From: Nonomuraea thailandensis
GTDB taxonomy: Bacteria; Actinomycetota; Actinomycetes; Streptosporangiales; Streptosporangiaceae
DNA: 64,000 bases
Direction: 5' to 3'
NCBI RefSeq assembly: GCF_024172165.1
Contig: NZ_JAMZEB010000002.1
Coordinates: 7,027,501-7,091,500 of the forward strand
In this document: piece by piece, positions 24,657 to 33,351 of the stretch
How positions within the stretch are numbered: the stretch's first letter is position 1
Layout: every line of letters starts with the position of its first letter
Notes under the pieces: generated by a model
Told to the model about the DNA's origin: nothing
Databases searched by the model: none
What the model saw: only the letters and a program-made list of their open reading frames with translations
Made by a program: the position numbers and the translations under genes

Positions 24657-25059
24657 TGTGCAGGTCCCGGCCCGCCTGGTAGATCCGGCCCTGGCCGCTC
24701 GCCCTGGCCTCCATCACGATGGAGCCGACGCGGGCCTGCTCGGCCGGAGCCGGCGCGGGCCGCAGCACCTCGTCCAGCACCCGCTGGATCTCCCCGGCCA
24801 TCGCCGGGTCCGCGCGCAGCATCGCCTGCAGCCGCAGCTGCCAGGGCCCGGCCAGCGCCCGCTCGGTGTCCTCGTCGCCGTCGGCGCGGGCCTCCAGCAC
24901 CTGTTCGCGGACGATCTCCAGCTCCGCGCCGACGGCCTCGGCCTCCGCGGGACGGGCCCGCCGCCACAGCGACACCGTGCCGTCGCGCGCGGCCTGCCAG
25001 TCGTCGCCGGCCATGGCGGCCACCAGGGCCCTGCCCGCCGCCACCACGATCCGGTCCAT
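24643..25059 (-). CDS. Small helical protein with C-terminal YQAGRDLHI tail
   Basis: This 138-residue protein of unknown function is Ala/Glu/Arg-rich and mostly helical over residues 1-110. It ends with the sequence GQGRIYQAGRDLHINEG. I know similar QAGRD[IL]H-type motifs from multi-domain actinobacterial proteins with STAND-like or peptidase modules, but here the motif closes a short protein. A strong ribosome site (GAGGGAGGGG) precedes ATG 25059. It appears to be a single-gene unit. Confidence 0.7.
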   Translation of the reverse strand: MDRIVVAAGRALVAAMAGDDWQAARDGTVSLWRRARPAEAEAVGAELEIVREQVLEARADGDEDTERALAGPWQLRLQAMLRADPAMAGEIQRVLDEVLRPAPAPAEQARVGSIVMEARASGQGRIYQAGRDLHINEG

Positions 25060-25188
25060 GCGGCCCCTCCCTCGAACGCACTCCTGCGTTCACCGTAGAG
25101 CGCGAACGACCCCGCCGCCGACCCTATCGCCGAGGCCGGGAGCGGAGGTTTGATCAGAGGGCACATCCATCTGCCTCCGGAGGCGACA

Positions 25189-25500
25189 GTGGCTTACCAG
25201 CTCATCGTGCTGTACAACCAGCCGGACAACGCCGCGGCGTTCGACAAGCACTACGACGAGACGCACGCCCCGCTCGCGTCCCGCATGCCGGGCGTGCGCT
25301 CGTACACGACCATGCGGCCCGCCGCCACCGGAGGCGAGCAGCCCCCGTACCACCTCGTCGCCGTGCTGACCTTCGACGACCAGCAGGCGTTCGAGGCCGC
25401 CGCGACCAGCGAGGAGGGCCAGGCGGCGGTGGCCGACCTGGCGAACTTCGCCGGGAAGGGCGCCACGCTGCTCACCGGGCCCGCGGGCACGGTGGTCTGA
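25189..25500 (+). CDS. EthD-family dimeric alpha/beta-barrel protein
   Basis: The 103-residue protein shows the EthD pattern: LIVLYNQPDNAAAFDKHYDETHAPLA with the conserved HYxxTHAPL-type region. EthD domains form ferredoxin-like dimers and act as small decarboxylases, cyclases or helpers in ether and aromatic degradation. GTG 25189 has GGAGG six bases upstream, better than the earlier in-frame ATG at 25150. Its neighbours give no pathway, so the function is open. Confidence 0.8.
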   Translation: MAYQLIVLYNQPDNAAAFDKHYDETHAPLASRMPGVRSYTTMRPAATGGEQPPYHLVAVLTFDDQQAFEAAATSEEGQAAVADLANFAGKGATLLTGPAGTVV

Positions 25501-25522
25501 GCGCGCCTGGGCGGGTCGTCAC

Positions 25523-25534
25523 TTAACCGATTCA
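25523..25534. promoter_or_regulatory. LacI-like half-conserved site upstream of GH27
   Basis: TTAACCGATTCA here and TGAACCAGTTAA at 25615-25626 form an imperfect inverted pair (10 of 12 positions) ahead of the alpha-galactosidase gene. Both resemble the perfect palindrome at 31473-31486. They are suggested LacI-family sites, weakly supported. Confidence 0.3.
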
Positions 25535-25701
25535 CAGCGTACGGCTCCGTCACCCACGGCGATCCGCCCTGCTCGCGCCCATCGAAATGGTTCGACAACG
25601 CCGCAGCGCCTTGATGAACCAGTTAATCCACGTATTGACGCCCCTTGGCCGCGTCTATAGCGTCCACAGTCGCTGACCGCATGTCACCCTGGAGGCGCAT
25701 G

Positions 25702-28281
25702 ATGCGGAATCGGGGACGGCCCGTCGCGGCCCTCGTCTTGTCCCTGGCACTCGTCTGGCCGATCCTCACCCCACCCGCCGCCCAGGCGGCACCCCCTCCC
25801 CCGCCCCTGGCGGCCACGCCGCCCATGGGCTTCAACAACTGGAACGCGTTCGGCTGCGACGTCAACGAGACACTGATCAAGGAGACGGCCGACGTCCTCG
25901 TCTCCAGCGGGCTCAAGGACGCCGGCTACCAGTACGTCAACATCGACGACTGCTGGTCGCTGCGGGAGCGCGGCCCGGACGGCCGGCTCGTGCCGGACCC
26001 GGCGAAGTTCCCGAGCGGCATCGAGGGCGTGGCCGACTACGTCCACAGCAAGGGGCTCAAGCTCGGCATCTACGGCGACGCCGGCACCAAGACGTGCGCC
26101 GGCTACCCCGGCAGCCTCGGCCACGAGGAGCTCGACGCGCAGACCTGGGCGGACTGGGGCGTCGACTACCTGAAGTACGACAACTGCAACAACCAGTCGG
26201 ACGGCTCGCAGGAGGACTACGTCCGGCGCTACACCGCCATGCGCCAGGCGCTCGACAGGACCGGGCGGACGATCGTGTACTCGATCTGCGAGTGGGGCAC
26301 CTCGCAGCCGTGGACGTGGGCCAAGGGCATCGGGCACCTGTGGCGTACGACGGGTGACATCAGCGACAACTGGGCGAGCCTGCGCTCCATCATCCGGCAG
26401 AACGCGCCGCTGGCCCCGTACGCCGGGCCCGGCCACTGGAACGACCCCGACATGCTGGAGATCGGCAACGGCGGGATGACGGCCACCGAGTACCGCACCC
26501 ACATGAGCATGTGGGCCATGATGGCCGCCCCGCTGATCATCGGCACCGACCTGCGCACCGCCTCCGCCGAGACGATGGCGATCCTCGGCAACAGGGAGCT
26601 CATCGCCATCGACCAGGACCGGCTAGGTGTGCAGGGCGCGGTCGTCTCGGACGAGAACGGCCTCATGGTGCTGGACAAGCCCCTCGCCGGCGGCGACCGG
26701 GCCATCGCCCTGTACAACTCCACCGACACGCTGGCCACGGTCGGCGTCGCCACGGGCGAGACCGGGTTGCGGCGCGCGGGCGCGTACCGGCTGACGGACG
26801 TCTGGACCGGCGCCACGACCCAGGTCCGCTCCACGATCTCGGCGGGCGTCCCGGCGCACGGCACCGTGGTCTACCGCGTACGCCCGCTGCGCGACCCCGC
26901 CACGGTCGCGCCGGCGGTCGCGGTCGGCGCCGGACTCGGCACGGTCGTCCCCGGCCCCACCAGCGACACCACCCCGCCGACGACCGGGCCCGCGTCAGCG
27001 GACGGCGCCACACCGGCAACCGCCGCATCCGAACCCGCCGGCGACGACACGCCGGCGACGGCAGGGCCCGAACCTGCCGGTGGTGGCGCGCTGACGACGA
27101 CCGTGACCAACCGCGGGGTCGGCGCCATCCGCGACCTGTCCGTGGCGGCGGAGGTGCCGGCGGGCTGGACGGCCGCCCCGGCGACCCCGGCGCGGCGCGC
27201 CCGGCTGGCCACGGACGCCACGCTGGAGACCACCTGGCAGATCGGCGTCCCCGCGGACACCCCCGCGGGCCGCTACCCGATCGACGTCACAGCCTCCTAC
27301 AGGTGGGGCCCCCGGCAACGCGCCGCCACCACCTCCAGCCAGATCATCGCCGTGGTCGTGACCGCCCCCGAGGACGGCCGCCGCCACCTGAGCACGATCT
27401 CCCCCGTCACCTCGGCCAACGCGACCGGCCCCGTGGAGGCCGACCAGAGCAACGGCGGCCCTCTGGAGAACGACGGCAACCTCATCACCATCGCCGGCCA
27501 GGTGCACACCCGCGGCCTGGGCACCACGACCGGCAGCGAGCTGCGCTACTACCTCGGCGGCCGGTGCTCGCGCCTCGTCACCGACGTGGGCATCGACGAC
27601 GAGGCGGCGGGCGGCCCCGCCACGTTCACCGTGTACGCCGACGACACCGCCGCCGCGGCCAGCGGCCCCGTGGCCGCCGGCGAGGCGCCGAAGACCCTCA
27701 CCGCCGACCTGACCGGCGCGGCGTGGCTGCGCCTGGTGGCGGAGTCCGCGGCGACCGGCACTCACGCCGACTGGGCAACACCCGTGCTGACCTGCGGCGG
27801 CGTACCGGACGACAGCCCGGTCCTGCCGGAGTCGCGGACCCTGTTCTCCTTCGAGACCGGCACCGAGGGCTTCACCATCGCCAACCCGGGCGACGGCGGC
27901 ACCGTGGCACAGTCACCCCTCTTCCACACCGAGGGCGCGAACGGCCTCAAGGTGTCCACCCCGGTCGCCGGCAACTGGTTCGGCAGGCCGCTGTCCACGC
28001 CGCTCGACCTGTCCGGCGCGACGATGCTCAGGTTCGACCTGAAGGCCGGGGACGTCGGCACCGTCGGCGAGATCGCCGTCCAGGTCGGCGAGGGCTTCTC
28101 GTGGTGCCAGGGCGGCCTGTGGACCTGGACGAACCCGCACTCCAGCAAGACCGTCACCGAGCGGTTCGACCAGCTCAGCTGCCCCGCCGGTGTCACCCTC
28201 GACCGGAGCGACGTCCGCGCGGTGTGGGTGTTCCTCAACACCGGAGGCGAGGTGCTCATCGACAACGTCAGGGCCGAATGA
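25702..28281 (+). CDS. Secreted GH27 alpha-galactosidase with NEW3, NPCBM and C-terminal domains
   Basis: The 859-residue protein has a signal peptide (cleavage near AQA, residues 28-30) and a GH27 catalytic domain (about 33-400). The nucleophile Asp is in YLKYDNCN (D160) and the acid/base Asp in DISDNW (D222). A Thr/Pro/Ala linker (about 415-460) leads to a NEW3 domain, an NPCBM galactose-binding domain (about 560-705) and a C-terminal jelly-roll-like domain ending in VLIDNVRAE. It should release terminal alpha-galactose from galactomannan or raffinose-type sugars outside the cell. ATG 25702 is chosen over 25699 for its spacing from GGAGG. Confidence 0.92.
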   Translation: MRNRGRPVAALVLSLALVWPILTPPAAQAAPPPPPLAATPPMGFNNWNAFGCDVNETLIKETADVLVSSGLKDAGYQYVNIDDCWSLRERGPDGRLVPDPAKFPSGIEGVADYVHSKGLKLGIYGDAGTKTCAGYPGSLGHEELDAQTWADWGVDYLKYDNCNNQSDGSQEDYVRRYTAMRQALDRTGRTIVYSICEWGTSQPWTWAKGIGHLWRTTGDISDNWASLRSIIRQNAPLAPYAGPGHWNDPDMLEIGNGGMTATEYRTHMSMWAMMAAPLIIGTDLRTASAETMAILGNRELIAIDQDRLGVQGAVVSDENGLMVLDKPLAGGDRAIALYNSTDTLATVGVATGETGLRRAGAYRLTDVWTGATTQVRSTISAGVPAHGTVVYRVRPLRDPATVAPAVAVGAGLGTVVPGPTSDTTPPTTGPASADGATPATAASEPAGDDTPATAGPEPAGGGALTTTVTNRGVGAIRDLSVAAEVPAGWTAAPATPARRARLATDATLETTWQIGVPADTPAGRYPIDVTASYRWGPRQRAATTSSQIIAVVVTAPEDGRRHLSTISPVTSANATGPVEADQSNGGPLENDGNLITIAGQVHTRGLGTTTGSELRYYLGGRCSRLVTDVGIDDEAAGGPATFTVYADDTAAAASGPVAAGEAPKTLTADLTGAAWLRLVAESAATGTHADWATPVLTCGGVPDDSPVLPESRTLFSFETGTEGFTIANPGDGGTVAQSPLFHTEGANGLKVSTPVAGNWFGRPLSTPLDLSGATMLRFDLKAGDVGTVGEIAVQVGEGFSWCQGGLWTWTNPHSSKTVTERFDQLSCPAGVTLDRSDVRAVWVFLNTGGEVLIDNVRAE

Positions 28282-28361
28282 AGCGGTTTTGGTAATCTCC
28301 ATGGGTCTTGACGCCGTGCGGCACGGGGCCGCACGGCGCGGCCGAGCGGAACAGAGGTGGG

Positions 28362-29405
28362 ATGACGCAGTCGCCCGGATCGCAGGACGAGGGCACGGGG
28401 GCGCGGCGTGGCCGCCGCCCCGTCCGGCCCGACCCGGGCTCCGGCCCCGTCGCGCTCCTCGCACACCGGCTGTGGGAGCTCAAGGAGCAGGCGGGCGACC
28501 CGTCCTTCGCGGACATGGCCTCCCGTCTCGGGGCCGCGGCCTCCAAGTCCTCCCTCGCGGCGGCGGCCCGGGGCAGCACGCTGCCGAGCTGGGAGACGAC
28601 CTGGGAGTTCGTCCGCGTGCTGGCCGTCGACCGGCTGGGCCGGGACGCGGACGAGGTCAGGCGCGAGTGGCGGGCGTACTGGGAGGAGGCCGCGCACGGC
28701 GGCCCCGCCGCCAGGCGCGAGAACACGACGCGCGACGACACGAGACGCGACGACACGCACATGTCCACGTCCGGCGCCCCCGGCGCCGGGGCCTCACCGC
28801 CGCCACCTGGAGACGACCGCCCCTCACCTGAAAACGCCCACCCCTACGGCGACCGCGCCTCCACCGAAGAGGACCCCCCTTCGCCCGGTGGCGGCCGATC
28901 CCGTCGCGGCAGGCGGGCCGCCGTCCTGGCCGCGATCTGCGCGGTGGCCGGCGCGGCAGCCGTCCTCATCGGCTGGATCCTCCCGTACGTCGCGGACGAC
29001 GCGCCGAGCGAGCCCGCCGCCCGCCCCACCCCGCCGATCAGCCTGCCGATCACCCCGCCGATCACCCCGCACGACGACTCGGTCTTCGAGCAGGACGTGA
29101 CCTACCCCGACGGCACCGTCGTGCAGCCGGGCACGTCCTTCGACAAGACCTGGCGCATCCGCAACGCGGGCAACGTCCACTGGCAGGACCGCTACCTCAC
29201 CCGCATGAACGACACTCCCTGCAAGGCCCCCAAGCGGGTCGCGATCGTCCCGGTCCTGCCGGGCGAGTCGGTCGACATCACGGTACGCGTGCGCGCCGCC
29301 GACTCCCCCGGCCGCTGCAAGATCTTCTGGAAGATGACCGACGAACACGGCACCCCGCTCCTGGCCGCCAAGAAGCCCATCTTCCTGGACGTCAGCGTGG
29401 CCTGA
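28362..29405 (+). CDS. XRE-like HTH, membrane helix and extracellular NBR1-type Ig domain
   Basis: This 347-residue protein begins with an XRE-like HTH region (about 30-100; FADMASRLGAAASKSSLAAA). It continues with a disordered Pro/Asp/Glu-rich stretch, one membrane helix (about 185-212) and a C-terminal domain (about 240-347) matching the NBR1 FW/Ig-like fold (PGTSFDKTWRIRNAGNVHW). The orientation suggests DNA binding inside and Ig domain outside, but the HTH may be a protein-interaction remnant. GAGGTGGG precedes ATG 28362. It stands alone; the role is unknown, with signal sensing at the membrane a guess. Confidence 0.75.
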   Translation: MTQSPGSQDEGTGARRGRRPVRPDPGSGPVALLAHRLWELKEQAGDPSFADMASRLGAAASKSSLAAAARGSTLPSWETTWEFVRVLAVDRLGRDADEVRREWRAYWEEAAHGGPAARRENTTRDDTRRDDTHMSTSGAPGAGASPPPPGDDRPSPENAHPYGDRASTEEDPPSPGGGRSRRGRRAAVLAAICAVAGAAAVLIGWILPYVADDAPSEPAARPTPPISLPITPPITPHDDSVFEQDVTYPDGTVVQPGTSFDKTWRIRNAGNVHWQDRYLTRMNDTPCKAPKRVAIVPVLPGESVDITVRVRAADSPGRCKIFWKMTDEHGTPLLAAKKPIFLDVSVA

Positions 29406-29435
29406 GCGAGGCGGCACCGCCCACGCCCAGCCGGC

Positions 29436-31298
29436 TCAGCGGTAGGCGGTGGCCTGGAGGGTGTAGAGGTCGGCGTAGAGGCCGTCGAGGGACATGAGGG
29501 TGTCGTGGTCGCCTTGTTCGGTGATCCGGCCGTGGTCGAGGACGTAGATGCGGTCGGCGTAGCGGACGCTGGCCAGGCGGTGGGTGATGAGCAGGACGGT
29601 GCGGCCGTCGGCGTGGTGGCGGATGCGTTCGAAGAGGGCGTGTTCGGCGCGGGCGTCGAGGGCGGCGGTGGGTTCGTCGCAGATGAGCAGGTCGGCGTCG
29701 CGGTGGAAGCCGCGGGCGACGGCGATGCGCTGCCATTGGCCGCCGGACAGCTCGTGGCCGTCCTTGAAGCGGCGGTCGAGCAGGGTGCGGTAGCCGTGGG
29801 GGAGGCCGGCGATGACCTCGTCGGCGCCGGCGACCGCGGCGGCGGCGTGCAGGGCGGGCTCGCCCTTGCCGGTGCCCATGGTGATGTTGTAGCGGGCGGT
29901 GAGGGGCCAGCGGGTGTGGTCCTGGGCGATGACGGCGGTGCGCAGGCGCAGGGCTTCGGGGCTGACCTGGCGCAGGTCGGTGTCGTCCCAGCGGACGGTG
30001 CCGGTGTCGGGTTCGTACAGGCCGGACAGGATCTTGGCCAGGGTGGTCTTGCCGGAGCCGTTCTCGCCGACGAACGCGATCACCTCGCCCTGCTTGATCT
30101 CGATCGACACCCCGCGCAGGGCCGGAGCGGAGGCGCCCGGATAGGTGAAGGTCACCTCCGACGCGGTGACGCACTCGAAGCCCTCGGGGGCGGGGGCCGG
30201 GCGCGGCACGGTCAGGCGGCGCTCGGCCTCGGCGCAGAAGTCGAGGAAGTCGGTGAAGTAGAGGCCCTCCTCGTAGAGGCGGTTGGTGGCGTACATGAGG
30301 TTGCCGAGGGAGGTCTGGCCCGAGCGGATGGCCAGGACGGCGGTGCCGGCCACGGCCAGGGGGATGGCGGCGACGGCGAGCAGGACGCCGAGCGCGACGT
30401 AGACGAGCGCCGTGCCGAGGCCGCCGAGCGCCTCACCCACGAGCCTGGCCGCCATCTGCCGGCGGGCCAGGCCGAGCATGACGTCCTGCTCGGCCCTGGC
30501 CACCGCGTCGTACATGCGCAGCAGGAAGCCGCGCATGGTGAACGCGCGCACCTCGGCGGCCGGCTCCCGCTCCGCCAGGAGCTGGCCGATGATCCACTTG
30601 CGGCGGCGGGCCGGGATGAGCGCGTACATCGTGGAGTAGCGCATCCGCGCGCTGCGGACGGCGGCCCAGGCGTCGGGGAGCACGGCCAGCAGGAGGAGCG
30701 GGAGCAGCACCGGGTGCAGCACGCCGAGCACGCCCGCGGCGGCCACGATGCCGACGGCGGCGGTGACCGTGTCGACGGCCGACGTCACCACCGAGCTCGC
30801 CATGGACACGCCGCGGCTGCCGGCGCGTTCCATGGCGTCGTGGAAGTCGGGGTCGTCGTAGGCGACGAGCTCCACCTGGCTGGTCAGGCCGTACAGGCGC
30901 TCCTCGGTGAGGCGGGCGATCTGCGGGGTGAGGCGTGACTGCGCCCAGCCCGCGCCGGCCTGCGTCGCCGTGCGCAGCACCGCGGCGCCGGCGACGAGGG
31001 CCAGGCCGGGCAGGGCGGCCATGACGCGGCCGGGGGTGGGGCCCTCGCTGAACAGGGCGGTCAGCACGCCGGTGGTGGCCAGGAGACCGAACGCGGTGAA
31101 CACCCCGCCGAGCAGGTTGAGCGCGACCGTGGCCAGCGCGTCGCGCGGGCTGGCCTGCCAGGCCATCCGCATCGCCTGGCCGACGAGCGAGGGGAGCCTT
31201 CTGGCGATGGTCAGGAAGCCGACCTCCGCCATCTTGTCGGTGTGGGCGTACCAGGAGGAGAAGGAGATCTCGCCGAGTTCGAGTGGCTCGTTCTGCAT
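29436..31298 (-). CDS. ABC exporter with fused membrane and ATPase domains
   Basis: The 620-residue half-transporter has an N-terminal ABC membrane domain with about six helices (about 45-330) and a C-terminal ATPase: Walker A GENGSGKTTLAKIL, signature LSGGQWQRIAVARG, Walker B LLICDEPTAALD. Such proteins dimerise and export lipids, peptides or drugs. ATG 31298 has no clear ribosome site; GTG 31313 adds five residues. It is not linked to a visible partner gene, so a homodimer is assumed and the substrate is unknown. Confidence 0.88.
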   Translation of the reverse strand: MQNEPLELGEISFSSWYAHTDKMAEVGFLTIARRLPSLVGQAMRMAWQASPRDALATVALNLLGGVFTAFGLLATTGVLTALFSEGPTPGRVMAALPGLALVAGAAVLRTATQAGAGWAQSRLTPQIARLTEERLYGLTSQVELVAYDDPDFHDAMERAGSRGVSMASSVVTSAVDTVTAAVGIVAAAGVLGVLHPVLLPLLLLAVLPDAWAAVRSARMRYSTMYALIPARRRKWIIGQLLAEREPAAEVRAFTMRGFLLRMYDAVARAEQDVMLGLARRQMAARLVGEALGGLGTALVYVALGVLLAVAAIPLAVAGTAVLAIRSGQTSLGNLMYATNRLYEEGLYFTDFLDFCAEAERRLTVPRPAPAPEGFECVTASEVTFTYPGASAPALRGVSIEIKQGEVIAFVGENGSGKTTLAKILSGLYEPDTGTVRWDDTDLRQVSPEALRLRTAVIAQDHTRWPLTARYNITMGTGKGEPALHAAAAVAGADEVIAGLPHGYRTLLDRRFKDGHELSGGQWQRIAVARGFHRDADLLICDEPTAALDARAEHALFERIRHHADGRTVLLITHRLASVRYADRIYVLDHGRITEQGDHDTLMSLDGLYADLYTLQATAYR

Positions 31299-31374
31299 GC
31301 ATTGAGTGTGCACGCGACCACCGACAGTTTCCGATGGCGGATGACTGGCGGAGTCATGTAACTTTCACGGCTTG

Positions 31375-31403
31375 TTGACGGCCGATTTGAACGTTGCAAT
31401 ACT
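31375..31403 (+). promoter_or_regulatory. Promoter of beta-helix protein gene
   Basis: TTGACG (31375-31380) and AATACT (31398-31403) are separated by 17 bases. Transcription would start near 31410 and yield a leader of about 110 bases. A bulged stem (31422-31436 with 31456-31466) and a LacI-type palindrome lie in the leader. Confidence 0.55.
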
Positions 31404-31472
31404 CCCCACGGTTCTTCCGCCGCAAGCCTTCCTCTCGCCGGATATCCGCGCAGTTGAGAGGCTTGCAGGGTG

Positions 31473-31486
31473 ATGAATCGATTCAT
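31473..31486. promoter_or_regulatory. LacI-type palindrome ATGAATCGATTCAT
   Basis: This perfect 14-bp palindrome with a central CG, the layout of LacI-family operators, lies between the predicted transcription start and the start codon of the beta-helix gene. Confidence 0.5.
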
Positions 31487-31521
31487 TCTCCTCCGGAATC
31501 CCCCACCTCCAGGAGCTGAGT

Positions 31522-32682
31522 ATGCGAAGCAGTAGCAAGCCCAGGACCTTCGGCCTGGCGGCCGGGCTCACCGCGATGGCGCTCGTGGCGGCTCCCCTGT
31601 CCGCCCCGGCCGGCGCCACGACGTCCGCGCTCGCGTGCGGCGACGGCTCGTACAACGCGGAGGCGGTGCTCAGCGGCAGCACCTGGACCGCGCGCAACGG
31701 CAGCAGGACGGTCTACACCGGGACCAGCATGCTGTCGGCCATGCAGGCCGCCGTCGGCAGCCTCACCGCCGGCCGCACGTCGAAGCAGCGGGTCGTGGTC
31801 CGCGGCTCCGGCTCGATGAGCGCCGGCTCGCGGCTGTCCCTGCCGAGCTACACGGTGCTGGACGTCTGCGGCACCGTGAACGTGACCGGCTCGGGCTCCG
31901 GCGACCAGGCCGTCGTGTACGCCAGAGGCGTCACCGACGTCGAGGTGCAGCACCTCAACGTCACCGGCGCCCCGCTCTACGGCATCTTCGTGCGCAACGG
32001 CGTCAACGTCACGCTCGGCCAGATCGACCTGCGCCTGTCCGGCGGCCTGGGCATCCGCGTCGACAACCACGGCGACCGCAGCGTGCGCACCAGGAACGTG
32101 CGCATCGGCAACGTCTACGTCTCCGGCACCAGCACCCACGGCGTGGAGACGTACGGCGTGGACGGCCTGACCGTCGGCACCGTCACGGCCCGCAACACCG
32201 GCCACTCCGGCCTGCTGCTGAACGACACCATCAACGCCACGGTGAGCACGGTCGACGCCCAGGGCGCCGGCACCGGCACCGGCTACGCGGCCTTCCGCAT
32301 GGCCAACAGGAACGGCCGGATCGGCAGCTCCTACCCCACCAACATCCGCGTCGGCCAGGTGATCGCGCGCGGCGGCGGGCGCGGCGTCTTCTGCGTCTCG
32401 GAGAGCGGCGGCGCGGTGATCGACCGGGTGGACCTCGCGCAGACCGGCAACAACGCGATCCTCATCGAGAACTGCCACAACGTGAACATCGCCGCCCAGG
32501 GCGGCACGGTGACGGGCCCCGGCGACATCCGGCTGGCGGCCCGCTCGGAGTTCCCCAACACCTCCGACATCGTCATCCAGAACCTGACGGTGACGAACTC
32601 CGCCATCACGGAGAACCCGTGCGGCGTCAACACCACCTTCAGGAACAACACGCTGGTCAACAGCCGACAGACGATCTGCTGA
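31522..32682 (+). CDS. Secreted right-handed parallel beta-helix protein
   Basis: The 386-residue protein has a signal peptide (cleavage near AGA, about residue 32) and repeating short beta-strand turns (GVTDVEVQHLNVTG, NVRIGNVYVSG, GVDGLTVGTVTA), typical of parallel beta-helix lyases and GH28-like hydrolases. Catalytic residues cannot be assigned with confidence. Cys residues near both ends may form disulfides. AGGAG precedes ATG 31522. With a pectate lyase 4.5 kb away, a pectin or other plant-polysaccharide substrate is likely but not shown. Confidence 0.75.
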   Translation: MRSSSKPRTFGLAAGLTAMALVAAPLSAPAGATTSALACGDGSYNAEAVLSGSTWTARNGSRTVYTGTSMLSAMQAAVGSLTAGRTSKQRVVVRGSGSMSAGSRLSLPSYTVLDVCGTVNVTGSGSGDQAVVYARGVTDVEVQHLNVTGAPLYGIFVRNGVNVTLGQIDLRLSGGLGIRVDNHGDRSVRTRNVRIGNVYVSGTSTHGVETYGVDGLTVGTVTARNTGHSGLLLNDTINATVSTVDAQGAGTGTGYAAFRMANRNGRIGSSYPTNIRVGQVIARGGGRGVFCVSESGGAVIDRVDLAQTGNNAILIENCHNVNIAAQGGTVTGPGDIRLAARSEFPNTSDIVIQNLTVTNSAITENPCGVNTTFRNNTLVNSRQTIC

Positions 32683-32778
32683 GCGGCCATATCACGGCGA
32701 TAGGGGCAATTTGCTACGTCTCCAGGACGAGGGGGTGCGCATACCGTCACAACACCCCCAACTCCTGGAGGAGGCCCC

Positions 32779-33300
32779 GTGTCAAGACCTCTCCGCATCA
32801 TGCTCTCCGTCGTCCTCAGCCTGGCGTTCCTGCTGGTCAACGCGCCCGCTCAAGCCACCGCCCTGGTCACGGTGCTCAGGTACGACGCCGGCCGGGCCGC
32901 CGAGTTCAGCGCCACGATCGACCAGGCGGCCCAGGTCTGGAACGCCAACGTGGTGAACGTCCGGCTCGTCCGCGGCACGCCCGCCCACTTCGTCGTGTAC
33001 GCCGACAACGGCTGGCCCCGGGCCCTGCCCACCAGCCTGGGCCGGGGCACGATCTGGATGGGCCGGCAGGCCGTCAACCAGGGCTACTACCCGCTGCGGA
33101 TCGCCACCCACGAGATCGGGCACATCCTCGGACTGCCCGACCGGCGCACCGGGCTCTGCAGCGATCTGATGTCGGGCTCCAGCGCGCCCGTGAGCTGCAG
33201 GAACGCGACGCCCAGCGCCGCCGAGCGAGCCGCGGTGGACCGGAACTTCGCCGGTGGCACGCCGCAGGTGGAGTTCGGGCGGCTGTACGAGGAACGGTAA
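32779..33300 (+). CDS. Snapalysin-like secreted zinc metalloprotease (M7)
   Basis: The 173-residue protein has a signal peptide (cleavage near AQA, residue 26) and the zinc motif HEIGHILGLPD, giving ligands H111 and H115, base E112 and third ligand D121, as in the streptomycete snapalysin (M7) family. The following Met-containing turn DLMSG and paired Cys residues also fit. No long propeptide is evident. GGAGGAGG lies before GTG 32779. It ends before a strong bidirectional terminator. It probably degrades extracellular protein. Confidence 0.9.
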   Translation: MSRPLRIMLSVVLSLAFLLVNAPAQATALVTVLRYDAGRAAEFSATIDQAAQVWNANVVNVRLVRGTPAHFVVYADNGWPRALPTSLGRGTIWMGRQAVNQGYYPLRIATHEIGHILGLPDRRTGLCSDLMSGSSAPVSCRNATPSAAERAAVDRNFAGGTPQVEFGRLYEER

Positions 33301-33308
33301 GAGGCCGG

Positions 33309-33343
33309 CCGGCCGGTGGTGCGGGGCTCGCACCACCGGCCGG
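33309..33343. terminator. Bidirectional terminator hairpin
   Basis: A perfect 15-bp inverted repeat with a 5-base loop lies between the convergent snapalysin and GH3-CBM2 genes, 9 bases from either stop codon. It lacks T runs, as is common in actinomycetes. Confidence 0.85.
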
Positions 33344-33351
33344 GGCCGCGC

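Noticed and set aside
25150..25188. Earlier in-frame ATG for the EthD-like gene
   Set aside because: It lacks a ribosome site and the extra residues are not part of the EthD fold; GTG 25189 has GGAGG at good spacing.
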